A DNA stretch of 64,000 nt from Gonocerus acuteangulatus (GCA_946811695.1 OX328124.1:100746998-100810997), one strand, 5' to 3'; shown: positions 1 through 11,479, counted from the stretch's first letter. Notes: generated by a model not told the origin, from the letters alone. Made by a program: numbers and translations.

Positions 1-214
<214 letters not shown>

Positions 215-229
215 TTAATTTTTTTTTCT

Positions 230-625
230 TTCGACTATTTCGAGCGTAACCAAACTTTAGATATCTTAGTATGGCTGTAAAAGTTCGAGAATAGTTTCAA
301 ATAAATACATGGTTCTAAATCCCAAAACTTTTCATTCCTGTTAATGCAATACATATTTTATTTCTAACACTTCCTTAACTCCAAACGGAAGCAAAATTGA
401 ATTACAAACATCCGAAATAAGTTTCAACTGATAGTGAATCAGTCGTCTCTGAATACCCAAACTGAAAATTAGTTTGGAAAAGTAGTTTCTCCTAAACGGT
501 TACAGACATCGCTTCAAAAATGGTTTCATTCGTTTCCCTACGTTAAGGAATAGAGTAACTCGAAAACGTAAGCGTTTCGATTTTTTTCACGCGAATTTCG
601 CCTGAAATTCCACGTTCCCATTGTC
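230..625 (-). mobile_element. F1 element body fragment
   Basis: This minus-strand F1 body carries, in order, the segments resembling 'ccttaactccaaacg', 'aaacggttacagacatcgc', 'tggtttcattcgtttcc' and 'cacgcgaatttcgcc'. The same order is seen reversed at 4880-5150. No termini are visible, so it is a degenerate fragment. The bases after 625 lose similarity. Confidence 0.6.
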
Positions 626-1173
626 GTTTTATGAACGCATTCCTCCCTATGCAGGCAAGGAATAACGCCCTGCATTTATTTACTTTTTCTAAATTTAATC
701 AGTTTCTTTTTTGCGTTTCTGTATCCCAACTTACGTAAATTTCCTACTTTTTTCTTTGCGGAGGAATTCTTCACACCAATCTATTTTAAATAATTATGTA
801 ACTTTTATGGAACCAAAAATATCAATGTAAAATACCTTTATGCATTCATTAGAGGGAAGACAATTAAATGTACAATGAACAAAATGTATCCGGAAGTTAT
901 TGATTGCATGGCTACAGAAAACATTAGCACGTAGAGCTGCTAGAAAAATTAGGGTATTCTCTTGAGCCCTAAAAGAGACGATGCATGCATAACAAGCACG
1001 GTTTTGTCCTACAACTCTTATCTCTAGCCCAGCTTGGAGATTTCATAAAACCTCTAGCTTTTATGCTCGTCTCTGAATTATATCATTTACTGGCTGGGCA
1101 TAAATGTTCCTGATTAGAATTTTTGTAACAATTGAAGACAAGCTTTCTCACTTGATATTTCCAACTTGTTTAC
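626..1173. other. no recognisable feature
   Basis: AT-rich single-copy-looking DNA. I see no open frame, repeat partner in the window, or RNA-like structure. Confidence 0.5.
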
Positions 1174-1323
1174 TTTTAGCACTTTCCTCCGAAGGAAAGT
1201 AGCTATTGAGGTTGCACTCATGACGGAATTTTTGAAAAATTTCTTCAAATCTTTATCGATCCTACCTAGTAGACACCGAAAATGACCCCCGTTAAAATTT
1301 ATATCTATCTATCTATCTATCTA

Positions 1324-1372
<49 letters not shown>

Positions 1373-2544
1373 ATGTCAATCGGAAACAAAATTGAAGCAA
1401 AAGTTTTATCATACTCTATTTAAAAAAAAAATTATAGCATTTGTTTACAATGAAGCGATTCTGAGAAGGAATAAGTTTTTTATTAGTAAAATATCTTTAT
1501 ATAAGTTTTACAAGTTCGCGAATAGCATACATAAGTTCCCATTTACATTTTATGTAAGTTTATAGAATAATAAATTATTTTCTTAAGTCAAAACTTCTTT
1601 GTTCTCTTATGTTCGAGTTTTTTAATAAAAGAACACCCAGTCTAACCCTTGTCCAGAGAACAATACGATTTTTGATTTCTTTCCCCATATACTCGTGACA
1701 CTGTGCACCGGGAGGGGGGGGGGTTTACCCCGGATCCAAAACACTAATTTTACCATGCCAGCTGTAGTTTTTGTTATATTTCTACGAAACTCGGTACTCG
1801 TTATGCTGATCTAAAGAGAGAAATACGTTGTATAAATAAACTAAATCGGTTCATTAGGAGGGGGGGGGGGGGGTTACTCCCGACCCACATTCCCAATTGG
1901 CCACTAACAGCCCTAATTTTTGTTACATTTCAACGATCTCGGTATTCGTGGTGATAATCAACAGAGAAAAATGGGTTGTAAAAATAAACTAAATAGGGTT
2001 ATATGGAGGGGGGGGGGGGGGGTTTACTCCGGACCTAAAGTACTAATATACTCATACCGGTCGTAATTTCTGCTGTATTGTAACAAAACGCGGTATACGT
2101 CGTGGGTATCTCATGAGAAAGAAGTGTTGTAAAAATGAAGTAAATCGGTCGATTGGACAACTTTTAACTCTGTTTCATTAGAAACCGCCAGACGTAGGTC
2201 CACAAAGCCGCCGCGAGGAGCGCTATCTCCCACTAGGGGGACTGTATCCTGTTTGTGCGTCAGATCAAAAGACGTAAAATGAAGTTATTGTGTATTTATT
2301 AAGTTATAGAGTAACAACTCTGGAACAGTACAACAGTACAGTTTTAACATAACTCTGGAAGCAAATTATTTACAACATTAATAATTGAACAGTTCTCATA
2401 AGAAATGTAAATGAGCAGAACTATTCACGTTTTTATTTTATTTATATAGGTTATTTACAGCAAATTATTCAGTAATGTAGTCTAAACTGAAAAAATTCTG
2501 AGGAAAGTGCTTAGTTACGCAGCTCCTGCGTGACGGACTTTTTT
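1174..2544 (+). mobile_element. F2 copy A, DINE-1/Helentron-like non-autonomous element
   Basis: The element begins TTTTAGC at 1174, followed by a hairpin (AGCACTTTCCT against AGGAAAGTAGCT, 1178-1204). An (AT)n core with an ATCT lead lies at 1299-1371. Three degenerate tandem units of about 140 bp follow at roughly 1700-2160, each with a G-run and a phrase like 'aaatcggttcattag'. The end carries GAGGAAAGTGCT at 2500-2511, which is the reverse complement of the first 12 bases of the hairpin arm. A 9-bp stem-loop follows (GTTACGCAG-ctc-CTGCGTGAC, one G-T mismatch, 2514-2534), then GGACTTTTT. There is no coding capacity and no obvious target duplication. The layout matches DINE-1-type elements; the family assignment is inference. 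Confidence 0.75.
1299..1371. repeat. (ATCT)n/(AT)n microsatellite core of F2 copy A
   Basis: A few ATCT units pass directly into pure AT. The tract sits between the conserved 5' arm of F2 and its central tandem units. Confidence 0.95.
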
Positions 2545-2754
2545 CATTGCATGATCCCTCAATATTACATTTCCCTCAAAACAATACTCATTTTTTGTTT
2601 ACAAAAAAGTCCTAAAGCGAGGACTAAGCCTCCAAAAGGACAAGAGAGATGGTAAGCTTTTTTCGGCAACCCGAATCCGGTGTCTGTTTGACCTAATTGT
2701 TAGTTACTTTCCGAATACTCATTTAATCATTAGTAATTGATTGACTTGACCAAA

Positions 2755-3628
2755 TGAAGGCCTTTGCAAGGTGCTACCTGTAACCGTTTTCGAGAAACGT
2801 GGAGAAAATGGTTTTATTAGATTTAACCCTAAGGAAGCTGACAGTATGACTAGCGAAAGGTCGGTGACAGGGTCAATACCAGAAAACTACAATATTTCTA
2901 AAGACTCGGACCGAAGAAGCCTACGAGTTAAATCATTTTCTAAATCAATTCTCGGTTTAGCTTCTTAGAATCGTTGGATTCAATTGAAATATTTTTTAAA
3001 TGTTTAAAATTCATCTAAACTAAGATACTTAAATTTTGTTTATATTTGGAGCTAAGCAAGTATTAGAAAAAAATATTTTATTGATAGACATAAAAGGGGT
3101 TCGTATCTTGGTGTATTTTCTAAAATATCTCAGAAACGGCTGTGAAATCATGGTAATTGGAAGGTGACTATTCGAAAGCTTGCTAAATTCTCTACAAAGA
3201 AGATTCTGAAGCAAGTTTCGGTAAGGGGATGTCAATCGGAGAAGTAGGTGCTTAAACACAGTGGTAGCTTTTTTCATTTGAACGGGTTTTTTCTTTTTTT
3301 AACTCAATTTTGAATTGGTTGTATTTTACAATTGCCTTTAACAGTAAAATTAGTATTTAAGTAAAAAGATCAGAAACTGAGAAACTTTTTTGTAATAGTG
3401 TTTTCTCAGAGCAAACGTTGAGAAGGCGTGGGGATTTACTTCCTCTTAGGATACTGCCAGTTGCCTTTTGCAGCGCCTCAAATCTTCCTTCTCTTCGAAA
3501 TCTTATTTTTTATTTTTCATGAAAGATCAAAATACTCCAATAACTGATTCTATTCCTTTACCTTATTGCTCCAGGGATATGAACAAAAACGCGCCAAGAC
3601 GACGCAATTTTTGCTTGTTCGACTTTTT
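2755..3628 (+). mobile_element. F1 element, 3' portion with terminus
   Basis: The body phrases 'gtaaccgttttcgagaaa', 'gattcaattgaaatatttt' and 'gatgtcaatcggagaagta' occur in the F1 order. The copy ends near 3628 with a degenerate terminal block (aacgcgccaagacgacgc...gttcgacttttt) equal to the canonical F1 end GGAACCGCGCTAAGATGATG...GGACTTTTT. The 5' hairpin and AT core are missing. A 65-codon open frame at 2771-2968 is simply F1 body and is not a gene. Confidence 0.65.
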
Positions 3629-4384
3629 ATTTTCAACTGTTTCCTAACCGAATCCCAACGATTTTTACTTTGGTTGATCTCCACCACCAAGGATCTGTTC
3701 ATAAGGATAATATGCTTTATATTTCACATGATATTTGGTTAAAAAAAAAGAAAGACTAATATTGATGAATACCCTGTCAGACTTTTGTGTGTTTGTTATA
3801 AAATAATTCATTTCAAGTTAACGGATTCTTTTCCTTGAACATAAATCTCTGTGAAAACAATTATTTGTTGGATTACCCTGCTCGAGGGATTTATGCCCAA
3901 CTTTATTAAAAGGATATTTTTCCTAATCCAATGAAAACTCTTCTATAATCTTGGAAGGCATTTTATTTTCTTACAATTGGGCATATTTCCAAGCGCGAAA
4001 AATTAAGAACTTTGAATGGATTAAAAGCGAGAAAAGTTAGTCAAATGAGAAACTCATGATAAAGTAATCCTTACGTTTCTTTTTTTTTGTTTTTTTTTTT
4101 TTTTTATATCCTTGAGACAAGCGGACTAAAGTAGGATATCTCTGTCCTTAAACCTGAGAAAAAGTTGAGAAATTCTTTTGATTTAGAGCCAGAGCGTGCT
4201 TAGAGACTTAATTTATTATCACGTTCTAGGCGCCTGAAAGAGGAATGAAAATGTAGGGTGACTATGTACGTGACCTTACTATCTTTAAAGCTACCAGACA
4301 GAAAACGTGAAGCCACGAGGTTATATATCATTCAACGATCTCTTCTTCTGTTGGGAGGAATAGTACTATTTTGCTTGGAGTCAT
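3629..4384. other. no recognisable feature apart from a poly-T run
   Basis: AT-rich DNA with a T-run near 4079-4105. No open frame or repeat partner was recognised. Confidence 0.5.
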
Positions 4385-4530
4385 TTTTAGCGCGGTTCCT
4401 CCCTCCCCCATAGGGAGGAACCCCGCTTATAAGGTTGATACAATGAAACAATCCGGAAGTGCCGACTAGAAAATTTCGCGTTTCAGAACCCCTAGAAATC
4501 GAAAATAACGGTGGTTCAAATTTGTGTTTA

Positions 4531-4589
<59 letters not shown>

Positions 4590-4600
4590 ATATATTTATT

Positions 4601-4685
<85 letters not shown>

Positions 4686-4694
4686 GTGTATATA

Positions 4695-4750
<56 letters not shown>
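4531..4750. repeat. imperfect (AT)n microsatellite, F1 core
   Basis: About 220 bp of AT dinucleotide with scattered TTTAT and TGTG interruptions. Its frames give the IYIYIY open frames that span this region, which are artefacts. Confidence 0.95.
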
Positions 4751-4753
<3 letters not shown>

Positions 4754-5419
4754 CTGTTCGCTCATTTCTGGCTTCCCTAATGGTCCGATTGTGATGAAAT
4801 TTGGTACAAAAATCCGTCGTACAATTTGAAAGGTCAAGTTCGTTAACCAGGAGAATCCGTCCACTGGAAGATGGCGTTTTGGGCGAAATTCGCGCAAAAA
4901 AATCGTAACGCTTATGTTTTTGACTTCATAAGCTTGTAGGTACTCGTTTTATAGGCTTCTTGGGCTAGGAAAACGAATGAAACCATTTCCAAAGCGATAG
5001 CTTTAACCGTTTTCGAGAAAATTGGGAAAATAGTTTTCGAATACCGTTTTTGGTTTGGGTACTTAGAATCATGGGATTCAGTTGAAACATTTTCTGCATG
5101 TTCTACTTTCATTAAAACTAATATGTTGAAATTTTGGTTACGTTTGGAGTTTAGGAAGGGTTAGAATAAAATATTTTATTAACAGACATAAAAAGTTTTG
5201 GTAATTTTGTATACTTTCCTTAATATTTCGAAAAAGATTGAGAATATTGGCAAACGGAGAGTTACCATGCGAAGGCTTACTAAATGTTCTACAAAAATGG
5301 TTCTGATGAAAGTTTTGATTAGGCGATGTCAATCGGAGAAATAAGTGCTTAAACTTTGAAGTAATTGATTTCGTTTATTCGAACGGTTCTTTTTGTTTGT
5401 TTTTATTCTTTGTTGTTTT

Positions 5420-6140
5420 TTCATTGCTTATAGTTGGATAATGTATTTGACAATAAAAAAGATTAATTAAAATAAGAAAAACAATTCATTGTTAAAAATA
5501 TATCAGGCTGTACCGTATGAAATGTCAGTTTTGGATTTGCCGATTTCCTTCAAATGTCTTGAAACTGTCGAGGCTCCTACTCCGAGTTCTTTGGCATATT
5601 TTCTAGTGTTTTCAATCGCTTATAGTAGTCAAATGTATTTGCCAATAAAACAGGATACGTATAATTAGAAACGATATTTTATTTTTGCGGAATCTTGGGA
5701 TTCTCAGATGCCGTATGAATATCTATTAGGCCCCCTTCGTATATTTTCCTTAATATCTCGAAAGGGGTTAAGCTTACTGAATTCTCCACAAAAAAATGTT
5801 TTGAAGAAATGTTTGATGGAGTTTCATTTATTTAAACGGATCTATTTGTGTGTTTCCCGCAGTTTTTGTTTTCACTTCTCGTTATTTTTGTACTTGCTTA
5901 TAGCAGTCAAATGTATTTGTCAGTAAACAGGATACGTATAATTAGAATCAATATTTTGTTTGTTAGAATTCGAAGATGCCGTATGAATATCTAGATTACA
6001 GTACTGGTGTTGAATTGTTCTAAGTATTCCCTGTTTTCATCTGTTGCCCATAGTTTTTTATTGTTAGTAGTTTTTTCTTATTGATTACAGAATAGAAATC
6101 TATTTGGCTATAAAACAGGATACGTAAAATTAGTAACAAT
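5420..6140 (+). repeat. four diverged direct repeats
   Basis: The phrase 'aggatacgtataattag' or a close variant occurs at about 5652, 5932 and 6118, each after 'caaatgtatttg'-like text. A weaker copy is at about 5425. 'gatgccgtatgaatatct' occurs at 5706 and 5974. Spacing is about 190-280 bp. The units resemble the F1 3' region (3330-3380), so they may be internal duplications of F1. Confidence 0.55.
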
Positions 6141-6961
6141 ATTTCGGAGATTTCTGAGCGAAATGCCTTTAAGATTTTCTACCACCACGAACGGCGTTTT
6201 TCCTCTATTTTTATCCACTAGATAGCCTTTATTTGGCATATTATTCTATATATGTTTTATTTAGCAGGGGATTCTGATGAAATGTCGTGTTTTTTCTGTG
6301 GATTTTAATTACGATGTGTCTAAGATTGGGTAACATTAGCGAGTCTACATAGTTAAGAACCGACGACGGAGGTTGACTTCTTGCTATGATTTGGTCTACA
6401 TATCTATATTAAGTCCTAAATCCAAAAAATAAACTTCACAACGGTTAGATACTATGAGGGAATAGGGAGTGGGTCAGTGCCCGTACAAACATAAGGTCCG
6501 CAGGATATTTACCTGCTAAGAGTTAATCCTCAAGAGCTGTAAATATACCCCAGGTATCTGCCGACACAAATACAAAGCCTAGGCGGAGAGCACCCCAAAA
6601 ACACAGATCCAAACATAGGTTATATACTAAATATTCATAAAGACTACTTAGTTGTAACCCAATTAATAAATTAGCAATCAATAGTTTTCAACACAGGTAA
6701 TATACTAAATATTGATAAAAAGTATTTAAGGAGAAAAAAAAAAACAAGATTCATCAAGACTTGTTTTTGGTCCATTTGTATCTACTCCATAGACTTAATT
6801 AGGTATATTATTCTATATATTGACTCGTTTTTCGTCAAGACTTGTTATTTGTCCTTCTGCATCTACTAGATAGGCTTTATTCGGCATATTATTCTATATA
6901 GGCTTTATTAGACAGGCTATTCTACTCAATCTTTCTTGTACTTCTTCTTGATCATTCTGTA

Positions 6962-7244
6962 CATGGGTGTATATAGAAAACAATTTCGGGTGGGGCTGGG
7001 AAAATTTCGGGGGGGGGGGGCTGAGACCATTTCCAGGGTATGGAATACTAAATATTTAGAGCTTGGAATAGTATTAGGCAACTAAAACGCTATTAAACGT
7101 AAAATAAAATATGTTTTATGAACTAAGTGATCTTACTTAATTTATTTTTAAATTAACGTCGTTTTACGACAAGTTTTTATCATCAATTCAAAATTTCGGG
7201 AGGGGCTGCAGGCCCCTCAGCCCCCCCCCTCATATACGCCCATG
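6962..7244. mobile_element. hAT-like MITE with target duplication
   Basis: The inverted ends read CATGGGTGTATAT and CATGGGCGTATAT, each leading into G-rich sequence (aatttcggg and G-runs on both arms). Flanks are attctgta (6954-6961) and cttctgta (7245-7252), a 7/8 match as expected for the 8-bp duplication of hAT elements. The 283-bp element has no coding capacity. It is inserted in the F1-related region, so it is younger than that copy. Confidence 0.65.
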
Positions 7245-8231
7245 CTTCTGTATCCACTAGAAAGGCTCTATTAGGCATATTTTGTATTGATTTATAGAGC
7301 TTTGCTTTAGAATGAGAGCCGGATTGTGTAATTTCCGCTTCTGTGTATAAGTTAGCTACTGTCGGTCTCCCTGACGCCTTAATATCACTTTTATTCGATA
7401 TGTTCGAGAGGATTTTGACAATTTTCACGAGATATATAAATAAAATAACTTTATTTCTTTTCTAAGCTTATCAAATGACACTAGGGACATGAACGGAACC
7501 GCGCTAAGATGCTGCAGTTCCTGCGAGTCGGACTTTTTTTTTTTATATAAATTTTATATATTTTTGAGCATTTAAAGAGGCTTTTGGTCTGGCTTTGATT
7601 GTGAACATTGTCTATATTATAGTGAATTATTTTTTGTTTTTAGGAAAAACGGAATATTATTTGAATCCGTCATCAGGGATAACATAATATATTATTGTCT
7701 TTTTTAAAAACTTATCCTTTTCTTCCGCAAAAAATGAAGGAATTCTGAAGTCAGTCTAATTTAGGAGCACAATTAGTTTGATCCATTCCTCAGACCTTAA
7801 TAAGTCCTTTATTTATACATTCACTTTACAACGTTTCGGCTTTCAGGCCATTTTCAATATCTCATTTCTTGCAGCCTCTTTTTTAAAACTTTTTGAGTTT
7901 AGGCCTTGTCACCCTGGCAATTCTTCAACCACCATTTTCTTTTATATTCTCGCCGCAATTCTTCATATGACAAATGTTTAACTAGCCTGCATACTGAAAT
8001 AGTGTACATATTCTAAATAGTGAAAATAGTTCAACCAAAAGAACAAGTGTGCATTAAAATATGAAAAGACAAGAACTTTCATTGGGAGTACCAGAAACGT
8101 CTGCCTTCTTCCCTCATCTCATCCACAGTGTGTTTGCTAGGGTTTGACCAAGTAAACTTATTATACTAAACTGTGCGGATTGTAAATTATCATTATTTGT
8201 TATTTTACAAAAAAAAAATATATTCGCCGGA

Positions 8232-8281
8232 GAGGATTTTATTGAAATCTAATAATTTTATTAGATTTCAATAAAATCCTC
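8232..8281. repeat. 50-bp near-perfect palindrome
   Basis: GAGGATTTTATTGAAATC is mirrored by GATTTCAATAAAATCCTC around an AT-rich centre. The only mismatch is at the central base pair. Confidence 0.9.
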
Positions 8282-8300
8282 TATTTCTCTATCCTCTATA

Positions 8301-8348
8301 TATCTTGGTTATATATTTTATTTTTAAATAAACTATATAACCAAGATA
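8301..8348. repeat. inverted repeat, 14-bp arms
   Basis: TATCTTGGTTATAT (8301-8314) is mirrored by ATATAACCAAGATA (8335-8348), with an AT-rich loop of about 20 bases. It follows the 50-bp palindrome by 20 bases. Confidence 0.85.
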
Positions 8349-8677
8349 GAGATTTAAATAAGGTTTGTCGTTCTTATAATTGGTGGATACAGGTTTCATC
8401 ATAAGAAAAAAAAAAATATATTTTGGGATTTATTTCATCGTGACCTAAAATTCATTCGTTTAAACTGCTTGCCACGAACAGCAGTTTCTTCTGATCTAAG
8501 GGATTTAAAAATGAGGCTGCCAGAAATAAGATATTGAAAATACGTTGTAAAATGAATAGATAAATAAAGGACTTATTAAGGTCCGAGGAATGGATCAAAC
8601 CAATCGTGCTCCTAAATAATAAATTATAAATACACAAACATACATATATATATGTTCACCCTCTAGCATAAAAAAAA

Positions 8678-8725
8678 GGCCAGCTCCCAGGAACTGCGTC
8701 ATAATAGCGCGTTTCCGTTCCATTG
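8678..8725 (-). mobile_element. F1 terminus remnant
   Basis: CAGGAACTGCGTCAT followed by AGCGCGTTTCCGTTCC is the F1 3' end on the minus strand. The body behind it is not clearly F1, so this is a solo end. Confidence 0.5.
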
Positions 8726-8873
8726 AATCATTTAGAAACCTTAGTATACAAACAGATATTTCGTGAAAAAATTAAAGAGATCATGCCATGCAGAGGAAAC
8801 TGGCAGTTACCAGCAAACTAATATTACTCGCTCTTTGACTACCACTCAGTCTAAATGTTACGGCTATTAGTAT

Positions 8874-9790
8874 AAAAAGTCCAACTCGGAGGAACTGTGT
8901 CATCTCAGAGGAAGTAAGTTTCCTTTCATATATCTAGTGCCATTAGTAAAGTCATAGAAGCAGTTATTGATCATTCGTAAAAAAATACAAAAAAAAAAAA
9001 AAAAAAAAAAAAAGAATCTCAAAGATGAGGAAGATTTAAGGGGCGAAAACAGGAAGCTGTCAGTATCTTAAGTGGAAATGACTCTAGGAAAACACTACTA
9101 CCAATATTTTTCTCACTTCCTTACCTAGTTTTACTAAAATACTCAATTTACTGTTATATGAAATTTAAAACAAAATACAACCAATTAAAAAGTGATTCAA
9201 AAAGACATAACCCATTCAAAAGAACGAAACTAACATTATCAAAGTTTCAAGCACTAATATCTGAAATTAATATCGTCCCATGGAAAATTGCTCCCGAACC
9301 TTTTTTGTATAGAATTCAGTAAGCTTCCGAATGGTCAGCTATCACTTCACACTTTTTAGCCGTTTTCGAGATATATACAAATATATACGAAGAACCCAAA
9401 AAAATTTAAAGTCTATTCATACAATTTTTTTTGGAAAACTTCCTTCACTCCAAGTGTAATTAAAATGTATACATATTAGTTTTGATGAATATCAAAGACG
9501 TAGAAAAGATTACAATTGAATCCGACCATTTTAAGTACTCAAATCGAAAAACTACTTTTAGCCACTTATCTCGAATACACTTACAGGTATCACCTTAGAA
9601 ATGGTTTCATTCGTTTCCATACGTTTGGAAACCTATAAGAAGAGGATCTGCAAGCATATTAACTCGAAAAAGTAAAGTAAAGTAAGCGTTACGACTTTTT
9701 TCGCGCGAAAGTTACCCCAAAAACCATGCTCCGATGATTCTGCTGGTTAACAAACTTGACCTTTGAAATTAAATGAAATGAATTTTTCGT
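8874..9790 (-). mobile_element. F1 element, minus strand, 5' end missing
   Basis: It begins AAAAAGTCCAACTCGG, a variant of the F1 3' terminus, and continues through body phrases in mirrored order. It ends with the conserved block (ctgctggttaacaaacttgacctttgaaatt near 9740). An A-run at 8988-9013 interrupts the terminal part. The AT core and hairpin are lost. Confidence 0.65.
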
Positions 9791-9837
9791 CAAATGACTT
9801 CACATTGTTACATCAAAACCATTACAATATTTTCTTT

Positions 9838-9893
9838 TTCTTTTTTTTTTTCTTTACGCTGCACCGACGTCTGGGCCATTAGCGTTGACAACA
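9838..9893 (-). mobile_element. SINE1 3' fragment
   Basis: The T-run plus 'tacgctgcaccgacgtctgg' and 'ccattagcgttgac' resembles the 3' part of SINE1 (compare 10650-10690). Only about 55 bp remain. It is followed at 9930-9980 by a degraded F1-type terminus. Confidence 0.5.
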
Positions 9894-10142
9894 CATGTAT
9901 TGTATTCGTTAACTTACGGGACTACGGATATGAACGGAAATATAAGACAGTTCATCGGGCAGGGATTCGGACTTTTTTTTAAAAAAATAAATTACTTCCT
10001 AATAAGTTTTACAAGCCATTATTGTATAAAAATAAAAATATTTCTATCCTTGGAGAAAGTTGAAACCGGGAAGAGAGTGAAGAGACATTCCCGAAAGAAG
10101 CCGAGATCGATAGAGTGAGTGTTTCTCCCGGCTCCCGAAAAT

Positions 10143-10559
10143 CCCTAAATATTTCATCCTCCCAGTAGTCCGACTGTCCAACTCTGGCTAAATAATCGTG
10201 AGGGTCCCAGCAGTGGATACATTATGCAGGAAGGAAGCCAGCTTACCTGCTTTTATCCATACGGAACGACAAATAATGACATTCTTTCGCTTTATTTCCA
10301 TTTTATCATGCGAGGAACTGATTAAACTATTACATTTTTTTGGTTTGAAGAAATAGTGTGGTTTGATAAATAATTATTTATTTATACATTAGTGAGAAAG
10401 CGGCAAAGGTGATTCATCACTTAAAACAAATACATTATTATAAACTATATGAACAATTGTAAACAAATTAGCAAATGAAACCAATAAAACATAATTTTAT
10501 AATGAATACAATATGCATTGACGTTCAAAATGATTTAAATAAAGTATATATATTTAAGA

Positions 10560-10562
<3 letters not shown>
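10143..10562. other. no recognisable feature
   Basis: AT-rich DNA leading into the (AT)n tract at 10563. Nothing codes and no repeat partner was seen. Confidence 0.5.

Positions 10563-10614
<52 letters not shown>
10563..10614. repeat. (AT)n microsatellite, left part, split by SINE1
   Basis: About 52 bp of AT directly abut the poly-T of SINE1. The tract resumes after the SINE at 10822-10842. Confidence 0.95.
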
Positions 10615-10658
<44 letters not shown>

Positions 10659-10821
10659 GGCGCATCTACATCTAGGTCATTAGCGCCGACATCCAGGGTG
10701 CAGCGAGGAATTTTACTAGCGAGCCGTGGGATGATAAAATTCCTGCCGGAGGTTAGGAATCGAACCCATCATCTCTCGCTTATGAATCCAAGGCGCTATC
10801 CATTAGACCACGGGAGACCCC
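10615..10821 (-). mobile_element. SINE1, tRNA-derived SINE, full length
   Basis: Read on the minus strand, it starts GGGGTCTCCCGTGGTC and carries an A-box-like segment (GGTCTAATGGATAGCGCC). An anticodon-loop-like TTCATAA follows (CAT, methionine-type). The B box is GGTTCGATTCC. A tRNA-unrelated part with 'atgtcggcgctaatgacc' comes next, and it ends in about 42 A (the T-run at 10615-10656). Length and structure fit a tRNA-derived SINE moved by LINE machinery. It sits inside an (AT)n tract, so the target duplication cannot be read. Confidence 0.85.
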
Positions 10822-10944
10822 TATATATATATATATATATATCACATCAATGTTTTATCTTATAAATGAAATATTTATGGTCTGATGTGATAATCAAAAT
10901 AAGGTGTTTTAATAATGAATAATTATATTTATAAGATAAAACAT

Positions 10945-11035
10945 TACGACTTTATTTATTTATTTAAATTTTAATGTCCATCATCAATAACTAAGAATAT
11001 TAGGACTGGTCATCTATTCACACCACCCTTTGGCG
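10945..11035 (-). mobile_element. SINE3 3'-tail fragment
   Basis: 'atttaaattttaatgtcc' followed by 'attaggactggtcatc' and 'caccaccctttggcg' matches the 3' part of SINE3 at 43227-43310. The tRNA-like head is absent. Confidence 0.5.
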
Positions 11036-11192
11036 TATTTTTAGATTAATAAATATTTCACTTTTTATTAAATGTGAACTACATTTTGCAGGCGAAAACA
11101 GATACAAGAATGACAAAGAAGAAGAGGCGCAAGAAGAAATGGTGCAATCGAAATTAAAATATAAGAAAGTGGACAAAATCGAATTTAGCAGC

Positions 11193-11193
<1 letters not shown>

Positions 11194-11242
<49 letters not shown>

Positions 11243-11243
11243 C
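11194..11243. repeat. poly-T run
   Basis: About 48 T in a row. It produces artefactual poly-F and poly-K frames on the two strands. No SINE body adjoins it. Confidence 0.9.
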
Positions 11244-11402
11244 GGAATGCAACTACACTTTGAAACAGTTATTCGTCTATCTAAAAAAAAAAAAAATTCT
11301 GCTGTCGTACACAATATTGAACCTTCGAAGTTGATTGGCTTATAATATGGTATAAGAAATATCCACTTATCTGACTCTATATGCCACGAAGTACCAATGA
11401 TT

Positions 11403-11404
<2 letters not shown>

Positions 11405-11479
<75 letters not shown>

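Larger units (their letters stand above)
4385..7538 (+). mobile_element. long F1 copy with both termini, internally expanded
   Basis: The 5' end TTTTAGCGCGG at 4385 runs into a strong hairpin (GCGGTTCCTCCCT against AGGGAGGAACCCCGC, 4392-4426). The (AT)n core, the conserved post-core block (4750-4870) and F1 body to about 5400 follow. Four diverged direct repeats come next (5420-6140). The first terminus downstream is at about 7480-7538: GGAACCGCGCTAAG, then GCAGTTCCTGCG and GTCGGACTTTTTT. Treating 4385-7538 as one 3.1-kb element is inference; two adjacent fragments are possible. A hAT-like MITE sits inside it at 6962-7244. Confidence 0.5.
7745..8620. mobile_element. fold-back element with ~120-bp inverted arms
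   Basis: The left arm (about 7760-7893) includes 'gatccattcctcagacctt', 'ataagtcctttatttat' and 'attttcaatatct'. The right arm (about 8495-8618) carries the reverse complement in mirrored order. The middle contains two further perfect palindromes (8232-8281 and 8301-8348). Small open frames in the arms are not genes. The class is unknown. Confidence 0.6.

Noticed and set aside
4511..4897. IYIYIY-rich frames here and at 6-209, 25319-25555, 40310-40619, 54903-55661 and 61434-61867
   Set aside because: Translation of (AT)n microsatellites and the flanking F1 block.
10657..10821. tRNA genes at SINE heads (also at 30944, 42120, 43350, 45240, 46680, 55330)
   Set aside because: A and B boxes are present, but the folds are imperfect, and each head is joined to a SINE body with a tail; no stand-alone tRNA was seen.
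11018..11345. Poly-K and poly-F frames
   Set aside because: They arise from the long T-run at 11194-11243.
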